This document shows, piece after piece, positions 1 through 8,600 of a DNA stretch of 64,000 nt. The translations under genes were made by a program, and so were the position numbers. How positions within the stretch are numbered: the stretch's first letter is position 1; every line of letters starts with the position of its first letter. Where the stretch lies: assembly GCA_947497895.1 (NCBI GenBank), contig CANMIL010000003.1, positions 248,001 to 312,000 of the forward strand. Reading direction: 5' to 3'. The notes beneath the pieces are model-generated. The model was given only the letters and a program-made list of their open reading frames with translations. It searched no databases and was not told where the DNA came from. This DNA comes from an uncultured Tenacibaculum sp. Lineage in GTDB: Bacteria; Bacteroidota; Bacteroidia; Flavobacteriales; Flavobacteriaceae.

Positions 1-2
1 AA

Positions 3-98
3 GAAACTACAATTACAGAATTAATGAATGAATTTAAAAGGAAGATGTACCATTTATTAAACTGGAATTATAATAAAATTAACCAACTTACTTATTAA
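3..98 (+). CDS. C-terminal end of a preceding gene (partial)
   Basis: An open frame enters from the window edge and stops with TAA at 96-98. It encodes about 31 residues ending LLNWNYNKINQLTY. The next gene starts 11 bp later, so the two probably form one operon, perhaps for glycan synthesis given the glycosyltransferase that follows. The fragment is too short to assign to a family, and chance openness cannot be excluded. Confidence 0.4.
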   Translation, partial: ETTITELMNEFKRKMYHLLNWNYNKINQLTY

Positions 99-109
99 CT
101 ATTTAAACT

Positions 110-1000
110 ATGAAAGTATTTGAATTCTGTCCATTTTTTAATGAAAATAAAGTCGCAGAAATTAAAATAAAAGAAGATTCACATTGGGTAGACACCTTAT
201 GTATTTTAGAAGCGAACAAAACATTTACAGGTAAAGAAAAACCATTTAATTTTGATACTTCGTTGCTTACTAATAAAGTTCATTATGAAAAGTTCGATGT
301 TACTGGAAAGTTTCGTGAAATTGAAAAAAACAAAGATTACTACAATCCTGAAACATGTCAAGCTAAGAATTTTGATCATTGGTATTGGAATCTTTTAAGC
401 AACAACTATGCATTCTATAATGAGTCTGTTCAACGGAATATGTGTACTATCTTAAAAGAAACTATTAGTGATGATGATATTGTTATATTATCAGATTTAG
501 ATGAGATCATTGATAGTCGATTTGCAGATAGAATCATTGAAGAAACTAAAAAGCATCAAGCTCTTACTGCTAAGCTACATTATACCTCATTCTATCTTAA
601 TTTATTCCTTGAGTCAAATCATGGAGCACCAAATTGCAGCTACCGTCTTTTTGTAATGACAGGTCGCTATTTCAAATCAATGCCATTTACTTCAGATTTC
701 CTAAGAAAGAAAGGTATTGCAGAAGCTATGTATGATGTGTTACCATGTTTAGATTTCTTTGCTGGTTTTCACCACTCTTGGGTAGATCACTTAAATAACG
801 GATTACCAAAATTAAAAGCCTTTGATGCGAATGTAAAAGACAAAACTATTATCACAGAAGAGTATTTACATAAGTGCATCCAAGATAAACGATTACACTA
901 TTTGGATGCCAATTTGTATATGGATGATAATAAAGATTTTCTCGCTTCTTTAAAAGAAGTAAACACCAACAACCTTTGGCTAACGGAACAAGAGGATTAA
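110..1000 (+). CDS. Glycosyltransferase family 17-like protein
   Basis: This 296-residue protein resembles family GT17, named for beta-1,4-mannosyl-glycoprotein N-acetylglucosaminyltransferase; bacterial members probably transfer a sugar during surface glycan synthesis. Visible features are the N-terminal MKVFEFCPFFNE, a stretch of the VDTLCILEANKTF type, a DxD-like metal/nucleotide-sugar site (ILSDLDEI near residue 125) and a conserved FHHSW segment near residue 222. There is no signal peptide or membrane segment, so it is cytoplasmic. It follows a partial gene by 11 bp and ends before a strong terminator. The acceptor is unknown. Confidence 0.75.
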   Translation: MKVFEFCPFFNENKVAEIKIKEDSHWVDTLCILEANKTFTGKEKPFNFDTSLLTNKVHYEKFDVTGKFREIEKNKDYYNPETCQAKNFDHWYWNLLSNNYAFYNESVQRNMCTILKETISDDDIVILSDLDEIIDSRFADRIIEETKKHQALTAKLHYTSFYLNLFLESNHGAPNCSYRLFVMTGRYFKSMPFTSDFLRKKGIAEAMYDVLPCLDFFAGFHHSWVDHLNNGLPKLKAFDANVKDKTIITEEYLHKCIQDKRLHYLDANLYMDDNKDFLASLKEVNTNNLWLTEQED

Positions 1001-1061
1001 CCTTGTGTTTCTAATTGAGATTCCCATAAATCAAAATCTAATTCTCTGAATTAGTGTCAAC

Positions 1062-1106
1062 AACCAGATTTAGCTTTGTTTCAAACAAAAGTCTAAGTCT
1101 GGTTTT
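1062..1106 (+). terminator. Rho-independent terminator after the GT17 gene
   Basis: A long imperfect hairpin pairs AACCAGATTTAGCTTTGTTT with its near complement ending TCTGGTT, followed by TTTATTTTTA. It separates the glycosyltransferase gene from comM. Confidence 0.7.
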
Positions 1107-1144
1107 ATTTTTATGTAATATTCCTTACTTTTATAAAAAAAGTT

Positions 1145-1395
1145 ATGCTAAAGAAGATTTATGGAAGTGCCGTATTCGGCATTGAAGCCACTACTATTAC
1201 CGTTGAAGTTAATATTGGAAAAGGAATTGGATATCATCTTGTAGGCTTACCTGATAACGCTGTTAGAGAAAGTTCTTATCGCATTTCAGCAGCTCTCAAT
1301 AATATCGGTTATAAACTCCCTGGCAAGAAAATTACTATCAATATGGCTCCCGCCGACATTCGCAAAGAAGGTGCGTCTTATGATGTTACTTTAGC
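1145..1395 (+). pseudogene. comM: comM (yifB) 5' fragment, cut by a Tn7-like element
   Basis: The first 83 codons encode the start of a ComM/YifB Mg-chelatase-like AAA+ protein, including ITVEVNIGKGIGYHLVGLPD and the family signature PGKKITINMAPADIRKEG. ComM is a branch-migration helicase that promotes integration of DNA during natural transformation. The family is about 510 residues long. Here the frame runs into transposon sequence at 1396 and stops at 1415-1417. The remaining C-terminal half is at 22623-23306. About 200 central residues, including the Walker A region, are found in neither fragment, so the gene is dead even if the element were removed. Confidence 0.93.
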
Positions 1396-1460
1396 TGTCA
1401 ATTACAAAAGTAAATGATAATCTACATGAGTTATTAATAAAAAACAAAAGAAGATGATAA
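1396..1460 (+). repeat. Left transposon end with two TnsB-site repeats
   Basis: The terminal TGT is at 1396-1398. Two copies of a 17-bp motif follow in the same direction: ACAAAAGTAAATGATAA at 1404-1420 and ACAAAAGAAGATGATAA at 1444-1460, 40 bp apart. They match the right-end motif in inverse orientation. In Tn7 such repeats bind TnsB. A poorer third site may lie near 1462-1475. From 1461 to 1694 there is no gene and nothing else I recognise. Confidence 0.8.
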
Positions 1461-1694
1461 AAACTCAATGATATATTGAACCATTAATTATATCTTAATT
1501 TTGGTAAATTAATTTCTTCTTTATTGACCTTTAAGGTAGATATGGAGTATTTATGTCATAGATATTGGCTTTAATCCAAAAATGGGAGAAAAACCACACC
1601 ACCCCTTATTAAGTATTGATTACCACACTTACCCCCTTAACATATATTCTTTTTTAAGTAATTTTGATTCTCGAATATTGCAAAACCATAACCA

Positions 1695-1826
1695 TTGAAT
1701 CAAGAAGAATTACAAAAGTTAAAATAAAACCAAATGTGAAAAATCAATACATTTGGACATCCTTTAAGTTTTGGCAGAAAAAATATTTTAATTTTTAAAC
1801 TATTTAATTATGAAATTTTTTTTGTT
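1695..1826 (+). promoter_or_regulatory. Upstream/leader region shared by two cargo modules (copy A)
   Basis: This stretch, from TTGAATCAAGAAGAATT through the start codon at 1810, is nearly identical to the reverse complement of 11775-11905, in front of the other secreted cargo gene. A 28-base core around ACATCCTTTAAGTTTTGGCA is identical in both, and similarity continues into the first codons. The TTTTGGCAGAAA...TAATTTTT arrangement could be a Bacteroidota promoter. The shared sequence suggests duplication of a regulatory cassette and common control. Confidence 0.75.
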
Positions 1827-2430
1827 TATCTTTTTATTTGGGTCGTTTATGTGTTTTTCACAAGATCAAGCTACTAACTACGGCAACATATCTTTAGATG
1901 GTTGGCTGTTGGTGAATAACCAAGGGACTTCTGATGGTCTTAGTAATGGTGTACATTTTGGAACATCGTATGCTTGGGACACTGGTGAAAGAATTACAAG
2001 CAATAGAAAAAGTAGTGGTCACGGACCTAAGTATGGTTTAAATTTTTTAACCAATTCTTATATTAGAATGTGTATTGCTAATAATGGAAATGTTGGTATA
2101 GGAACTAATAATCCTCAAAAAAAACTGAGTGTTAATGGGACTATTTTGACAAAAGATATTGAAATTTCTAGTGACTCTTCAGACTGGCCTGATTATGTTT
2201 TTGAATCAAATTATGACTTAAAACCTATTGAAGAATTAGAAACATTTATTTCCAAACACAAACATTTACCTAATTTTAATTCTCAAAAAGAAATAGGGAA
2301 ACATGGAAGTTATAGTATTGATGATACTACGAAAAAGCTTGTACAAACCGTAGAAGAGTTATCACTTTATATTATTCAGCTTAATAATAAAATTAAAAGA
2401 TTAGAAAATGAAGTTAAAAATAAAAACTAG
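1810..2430 (+). CDS. Secreted tail-fibre-like protein
   Basis: This 206-residue protein has a signal peptide (MKFFLFIFLFGSFMCFSQ). The middle carries the NVGIGTNNPQKKLSVNG motif, typical of Bacteroidota tail-fibre/peptidase-S74-like proteins. A WPDYVFESNYDLKPIEEL segment, HKHLPN and a C-terminal coiled coil (about residues 175-206) complete the usual layout of such proteins, which form trimeric stalks. It overlaps the following astacin gene by 23 nt, so the two are co-translated and may act together outside the cell. The exact role is unknown. Confidence 0.65.
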   Translation: MKFFLFIFLFGSFMCFSQDQATNYGNISLDGWLLVNNQGTSDGLSNGVHFGTSYAWDTGERITSNRKSSGHGPKYGLNFLTNSYIRMCIANNGNVGIGTNNPQKKLSVNGTILTKDIEISSDSSDWPDYVFESNYDLKPIEELETFISKHKHLPNFNSQKEIGKHGSYSIDDTTKKLVQTVEELSLYIIQLNNKIKRLENEVKNKN

Positions 2431-3421
2431 ACTATACGTCTGCCTTTATTGTTTTACTTTAACTTTATTCAGTTCTTGTTACGACGATAAAGGAGGTTTA
2501 GTTGATATAAAAAATGATAATTTAACCAATAATAAAAAAATAATTATTGGAGAAAGGTCAGGCAACATTAACCTATTCCTAGAGGAGAGTAATGAAGATA
2601 ATTTCTTGGTCTTAGAAGGAGATATGTTAATTCCTAAATCTTCGGTTAATGTTTTAAAAGTATATAATGTTAATGAATTTAAATTTGAAGGTATCGATGA
2701 TGATATTGCATATTTTAAAAAACAATACAGTGCTAAAACTACCAAGTTTCGATCAGCTATCAACTCTAATATATTATCTGGAGCAGAATTATGGGAAGGA
2801 CGATGGGTTTATTTTGCTTTTAATAACAAAAATAATTTTGATAAAGAACAGTACGCTACAATTTTCAAAGCAATATGTCATTGGGCTAATAAAACTAATA
2901 TGAGGTTTAAAATTGTACCTGCTAATTCTCATTTAAAAAAAATAACAATTTTTAAAAAATCGAAAGGCTGTAGCTGCTCTGTGGGATCAGGAAATGGTAA
3001 CATGAATTTATCTTTAACATGCGATTTTCAATCTATTGTTCATGAAATAGGACATGCAGTTGGATTTGGACATGAGCATCAACGCCCGAAAAGAGATCAT
3101 TATTTAACAAATTTTCATACCGACAAAGATTACCAGTTTATAAAAGAAGGAATGGATAGACTCGGAGAAAATGGAAAAGCTATAGTAGCTATTTTAAAGG
3201 CGAATCTGAGTAAAGAGAATGTCTACGATGATTCACTTCCTTTTGATTATAATTCTGTTATGTTATATGGCTCTTGGCCTAGAAATCATTTAGTTTTACG
3301 GGATTTTCTTAAGAGAAATAATTTACCCGTTTACACTCGTTTAAACGGTGAGCTTATAGAAAGACCTGTTTATGGTCTTACTTCTATTGATATTAGTAAA
3401 ACCTATGCAGCATACCAATAA
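2408..3421 (+). CDS. Astacin-like zinc metalloprotease lipoprotein
   Basis: This 337-residue protein has a lipoprotein signal (LFSSC near residue 25), so it is probably anchored on the outer membrane or released. The zinc-binding signature HEIGHAVGFGHEHQRPKRD starts near residue 211 and matches the astacin consensus HExxHxxGxxHExxRxxR. The Met-turn NSVMLYG follows near residue 283 and supplies the usual tyrosine ligand. Astacins cleave proteins outside the cell. It overlaps the tail-fibre-like gene by 23 nt. As transposon cargo it may be an anti-competitor or virulence factor, which is an inference. Confidence 0.88.
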   Translation: MKLKIKTRLYVCLYCFTLTLFSSCYDDKGGLVDIKNDNLTNNKKIIIGERSGNINLFLEESNEDNFLVLEGDMLIPKSSVNVLKVYNVNEFKFEGIDDDIAYFKKQYSAKTTKFRSAINSNILSGAELWEGRWVYFAFNNKNNFDKEQYATIFKAICHWANKTNMRFKIVPANSHLKKITIFKKSKGCSCSVGSGNGNMNLSLTCDFQSIVHEIGHAVGFGHEHQRPKRDHYLTNFHTDKDYQFIKEGMDRLGENGKAIVAILKANLSKENVYDDSLPFDYNSVMLYGSWPRNHLVLRDFLKRNNLPVYTRLNGELIERPVYGLTSIDISKTYAAYQ

Positions 3422-3427
3422 TTAACG

Positions 3428-3478
3428 CAACGATGATAATCTAAAAGAGTTAATTACGTTTTTAGATTACCATCGTTG
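3428..3478 (+). terminator. Terminator after the astacin gene
   Basis: A 19-bp near-perfect stem, CAACGATGATAATCTAAAA pairing with TTTTTAGATTACCATCGTTG, begins a few bases after the astacin stop codon. Confidence 0.75.
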
Positions 3479-3552
3479 TAATAACTTTATCAGATGTTAT
3501 ATTATTTATTGAAAATTTAATAATCCGGTTACATTAACCTATAAAATATTAT

Positions 3553-3583
3553 AAAATGAGCCTTTTTTTGAAAGGCTCATTTT
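3553..3583 (+). terminator. Second terminator hairpin
   Basis: AAAATGAGCC pairs with GGCTCATTTT around a T-rich loop. The stretch from 3422 to 3816 holds this hairpin, the preceding terminator and another A/T-rich hairpin (3664-3673 with 3694-3703); I see no gene there. Confidence 0.65.
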
Positions 3584-3816
3584 AAATTAGTTGTATGCAT
3601 GGTTTAGTTTTGATTATAATTATCTCAAATATATTTAACAAAGTATTCAATATTCTCTTTCAGAATTAAAGATGAAGACTTATTAATTAAGCTATCTTTA
3701 ATTTTGGATCGCTTGTTATACGAATTAAATATTTAGTTATCCAGTTTAATGTAAGGTCTAAAGAACAGGCTTATTTTTTTTATTTACTTTAGAGATAGTG
3801 TTTCTTGAACACCCTA

Positions 3817-4326
3817 TTAGATTTGAATATCACAGTAACTCTTCCCTTCCTTTAAAAGTCCTTCTATTTTAAGTTGAAGTAACATATTTTCAGGTCTTCC
3901 TTTGTATTTGCCTGTTTTTTTTGCTTTTTGCACATCTTGAGCTTGGTGTTTTCTTCCCCCCGTATAGTCTTTTCGAGCTATTGCATCAAACATCATAGCA
4001 TTGACAGCGGAAAGCATTCTTTCGGTAAACTCATAGCAATGACCCTTATATTTTTTTCATAAATTAGACACTTTAGCGCTTCCCAATCTTTTGTATTCAA
4101 TCTACTGATCCTAATCAACTTGTTCTACAAGAAGTATATCTCCTGGATCAGCTATTTCTAGTAAACGAAAAAATTCTAAACGATCTAACTTACTACCCGC
4201 TTTATATTCAATAAACCAAAATGAAACCGTTAAGCCCATTTGATTTGAAAAATTTGCAAGCTTGATTTTAGTTCTTTCAGCATCCTGTTCATTGGTGGAG
4301 GCTCTTAAATAAGCATAAGCTCTCAT
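3817..4326 (-). pseudogene. Serine recombinase (resolvase) pseudogene
   Basis: The N-terminal part (4326-4111) begins MRAYAYLRASTNEQDAER; the serine of YLRAST is the expected nucleophile. The frame is lost right after LLVEQVD, continues in another frame as RISRLNTKDWEALKCLIYEK, then is lost again near 4025. The C-terminal part (4017-3817) encodes FDAIARKDYTGGRKHQAQ and KAKKTGKYKGRPEN, typical of the resolvase/invertase catalytic-domain end and its HTH linker. Two frame disruptions make it inactive. It faces away from a broken Tn3-type transposase, the usual tnpR-tnpA arrangement. Confidence 0.8.
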
Positions 4327-4440
4327 AATGGTGCATTATAAATAGTTTCAGAAGACTTCTTAAAACAAAAACCGATTAAATTAAAACAAACCAAAAAAAT
4401 TATAAAAATTGTTAGATTACTCTCCGATTATATAGATCAT

Positions 4441-5231
4441 ATGAGAGGCGTAGTATTTAATAATTCAAAAACCGACAAGGAAAAAATGCTTCAAACACAA
4501 AATGTTCTCTCTCAAATGGATAATCCAAAATGGAAAAATCAAACTCAAAGAAAGAAAATTGAAGAAGAGTTGAAAAAGTTGCACAATTCTTCCTCAACTG
4601 GTATGAAAGATCAATTGATAATTATAAACTACATTTCAGGTTACCGTAGAATACAGAATAGAGTGGCAGGGATCATCAATGTTCTTGATTTTAATTGGGT
4701 AACATCAAATCAGGAAATTCGCGAAGCCATTAACTACTTTAGAACAATTGCAAATCCAACTAACTCTAAAAGATTTCCAAAGGATTTTTTAGACAAAAAA
4801 AAAAAAAGTGATTTGAAACAACCAAAGAAAATACATGGAAGCTTTGGAAAATTTTTTGTTTATAAAAATTAAAGAGTTGATAAAATCTGGAGCTCTCAAC
4901 CTTAATAATAATAATAATAATAATAATAGATATAGAACTTTAGAAGAGCATTTTACTTCAAACAAGCGATGGAAACACAAACAATATCTTATAACTAACA
5001 AAAATGTTACTGAAAATGAATATTGAATACATTGTTAAATATGGAACGATACGAGTATCTGCACCTAAGAAAGATAAAAATCAAGGCAATGTTGGCCTTG
5101 TTAAGTTTTTGGAAAGTGATGACGGATCTGTAATTCTTTTTCAAAATAAACCCAATCCATTTCCTTACTTAAAAGATAAAGTTCATGTTTTGGATTCTGT
5201 AATTCACCAAGTGTATCTCTTAAAAAATTAA
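4441..5231 (+). pseudogene. tnpA: Tn3-family transposase remnant
   Basis: Three pieces in different frames resemble parts of Tn3-family TnpA. The first (4441-4872) contains a segment like the family's 'AI.yf...FL' region (EIREAINYFRTIANPTN). The second (from 4835) reads FLFIKIKELIKSGALNL then RYRTLEEHFTSNKRW, close to the widely conserved 'IKSGxLNLKHSYKYRSLDDY'. The third (about 5004-5231) has VKYGTIRVSAPKKDK, like the following beta-rich stretch. Frameshifts, one near a run of 13 A, and loss of the DDE catalytic part show it is dead. An AAT microsatellite sits in place of the KHSYK residues. Confidence 0.6.
4904..4927 (+). repeat. AAT microsatellite (8 copies)
   Basis: Eight perfect AAT units lie inside the transposase remnant, encoding a run of asparagines where intact Tn3 transposases have a conserved LKHSYKYR segment. 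It looks like slippage in decaying sequence. Confidence 0.9.
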
Positions 5232-5284
5232 GCTGATTTTTGACAGGTTTGTGTGAACGCATTTGACAAGGTGTTGTACCCCGA

Positions 5285-5507
5285 GACACCTAAAGCTTGT
5301 CTTTTTGACATGGGGTATCATCATTTGTAAAAGTCAATCCTTCTTTTGTAAATCTAATGGAAATATTTTGACTGGTTGATTCTTGAACCGATTTTCTATA
5401 CCAGAAGCCTTATCAATAAAAGACTTATCTAAATCAATTCCTTCTAATTACCTTTGGTAATTCTGATCCAAACTACTAACCCTAGGGCAACCCACTTTTT
5501 TCCATCC
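5285..5507 (-). pseudogene. Second serine resolvase remnant
   Basis: Read on the minus strand, this stretch encodes KKVGCPRVSSLDQNYQR, a stop, LEGIDLDKSFIDKASGIENRF, a frame change, then GLTFTNDDTPCQKDKL. These follow the usual order of a Tn3/Hin-type resolvase (VGYIRVSSxDQN..., DKxFIDKASGK..., GLTFTG...). Several stops and frameshifts make it a fossil. With the resolvase at 3817-4326 it brackets the tnpA remnant, so at least two old resolvase-bearing elements decayed here. Confidence 0.65.
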
Positions 5508-5598
5508 ATAAACTACATATTATTAAGGTTGTCATTATAAACTCTAAGACATCAAAATAAATAAACACCTTTATTAAGAGACTATTTGAATAAAAAAT

Positions 5599-5635
5599 AC
5601 CTGTCAGCATAGAGTATCCCCTAAAATGACAGGTA
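5599..5635 (-). terminator. Probable terminator of the RHS gene
   Basis: TACCTGTCA pairs with TGACAGGTA around a 19-base loop, about 50 bp after the RHS stop on the minus strand, with a run of T on that strand after the stem. Confidence 0.55.
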
Positions 5636-5683
5636 TAACTAATTTACATTAAGAAAATTATAATACTAATAATAATCTCTATT

Positions 5684-8600
5684 TTAATCATATGGCTGAA
5701 AAAGGTTATCACCTTTATAAATATCTTTGGTTCTTTTAGCAGTTCCTTCAAATAAGCCAGATCCAAGCGCACCAAAAGCGTTCATAGTTCCCCCTATAGC
5801 TCTATCAGCTGGAGAAGCATTAGGTTCATTGAACCAGTCAATCGAAGACTGCATAAACGCCTGGGTACTGGACATCTCCCCTTTATCAACCAATGTCGAT
5901 TGATGCATATATTTTTGTTGTTTCTGTTTAGGTATATCAAAATGATCATTACCAGCTAAATTATCATTTACTGGGTATAATCCATAATTATTAAATAGTG
6001 TTTCATTTTTCAATTGTTTCCCATGTTCATGAAGTTCTCTTCTATTAGGAGTGTATTCATCAATAGGTTTTTGTTTAGGTATCACAGCTCGTCTAAGTGT
6101 TTCAAGATATCCTGGATCCTTTGGTTTAGGATTCTTTTTAGCTTTAACACCTTGTCCTCTTCCAGATAAAGGAATTCCAATTTGACCATTTTCCATTCTT
6201 TGTATTTTTCGAATACCAGGATGATTTAGAATTTTTTTAAAAACCATTTTCCCTTCTTTAACGCCAGTAGCCAGTCCTGTTATAGCTGAAATTACTCCTG
6301 TAATTTTAGCTGCTCTATCATGATCTGTCACAGCTAAAACAGTACTTGCTATCCCCGTTGCAACAGAAATTCCTGTTAACAACGCTACGATAAAATGTCC
6401 ACTGGAATCATGATAATTAATAGAATCTCCATTACAATATCGGTAGGGGTTAAGCCCTCCTCCATTGAAAGGGGCATAGGAATCTAAACTGGTAAAAACA
6501 CCAATATCCGTTAAATATAATCTAGTACCATTTCCTAGCATATAACCTCCTGATGAATCATCACTTAATTCTCCATTAAACTTTTTTCTTGAAGTATTAT
6601 TTCCAACTCCTAAAGGAGTATAAGAAGTATAATTTGTTGAACCATTTTGAGTAATACCAATTACAGATAAACGATTATCTGTAGAAAGTATTTTAGTTTC
6701 ACCATTTAATTCTTCACCAATGGCTACCTTTCCATGAGAAAGGAAATTAGTTTCATTTCCATTAGAGATTTCGCTCATCCCTTTATAGCCTAGATAATAA
6801 CGTCCAATAGTATTTCCAATTTTGATAATTTGATTACGAGAATCATATAAATAGTCTGTATCATTGTATTTTGAAACTTGATTGAATACATTATAATTGA
6901 TATTATTATTCTGATCTCCCGAAATTAAATTTCCATCTTGATCATAAGTAAAATCTATTTCTTTAGTAGAATCTCCTGATATTGATAGGTGATCCAATTT
7001 TTGCATAATATAAGTAAACGTTTTAGTTTCAGAAGTGCTATCGGAATAATTACTAGCTAAAGTGGTTAAATTATTTAACACATTATAAGTGAACTCTTGG
7101 TTTGTTAATTTTTTACCGTTGGAATCAGTAGCCAATAATTCCTCACTATATCCAGGATCAACATAATACATTTTCAAACGGCTTTTTTCATCATATTCGA
7201 AATGCTCTATTAATGTTTTTGAAGTATTTAGTGTTGTAGTACGCAGGATTATTTTATCTTCTATATCATACTTAATTTCAATAACAATATTGGTAGTTGA
7301 CTCTGGTATAGTAACCGTTCTTTTTTTCTCTCTACCATAATCATCGTACTCTAAAGTAATTGTTTGAACAACTTTTAGTGAATCGGATGTTCCATACCAA
7401 TCGACTTTTTGAACTCTTCCAAATTTATCAAAGGTTGATCTGGCTTCTAAAGTACTGTCTGTCGTTTTTTGCAATCTTCCGTAAGAATCTAATTCTTTAT
7501 TTATAATACGATCCCCTACTTTTATATTCAAACTTGTACCAGCTAAAGTATAGCTTTCTAAGGAAGATAGTTTATCAGTAAAACCTTCAATATGTTGAGT
7601 GGCATTATTAAGAGCCCCATTTTTATAATAAATATAATCATAACTTCCGATATCACTAGTGGTGTTTGTTAAACTACCAATAGGCGTTGAAGTATTGGTT
7701 TTATTTGAAAAAGAAAAGGAAGAGCTGGATAACAATGTAGTAAGAGAACTATCTGAATATGTTTTCACCTTGGAAACCCTTCCTAATTCTTTAATGGTTT
7801 CAATGGTACAAATTTGCTTTCGACCATTGGTTATGGTATTAGGAATACCTCCAAAATTAGTTGACTCATAATCAAATGCTTTTGTAATTCCCTGATTGGT
7901 TTGAGAGGTAACTCTAGATAAACTGTCATAAGATAATGTACCTAAACTAATAGGGTCTGAGTCTTCAGGTTTAGCATTAATAATTTTAACTTCCTTAGGC
8001 ATACTCTCATTAGAACCTTCAAAATAATCAATTTGATAAGATCCTCCATCGAAATGTGTAAAAGCAGTAGGACGATCAAATAAATCGTATTGGTCGATAG
8101 AGAAACTATTTTGTAAAGGAGAGAGTGTTTGTTTTAAATTTCCAAAACCATCATAGGTATTGCTTTTTTTGCTATAAGAAGAATCTGTAGATGTCAAACG
8201 CTCTTGGGTCAAAATGTTTTGGAAGTGATCGTAAGTGGTCACAATTTTCGGTAAAGGAGTCCCGTTTACATCTTCAACATGTTCGGTTAGCGTTAAATTG
8301 GTAGGGTCCATTTCACGTATTAAAACGACACCATCTGAATATGTCTCTTTATTAACTTCTCCCCAAAAACCGTATTGATAATCAATAGAACTAGAATAGA
8401 AATTTTCACTAGGTTCAGTATCGGACTTATTTAATATGTAATCCCATTGTGTAACATTAGATTTTCTTGATAAATTATCATAGGTTATTTCAGATATTTT
8501 ATACAAAGCATCATTTTTATCTGAAATATAGGAAGTCAAATCATTATCTTCTCCATCTTTATAAGAATGTGAAATCGTATTTTGAGAAGTCTGTATAATC

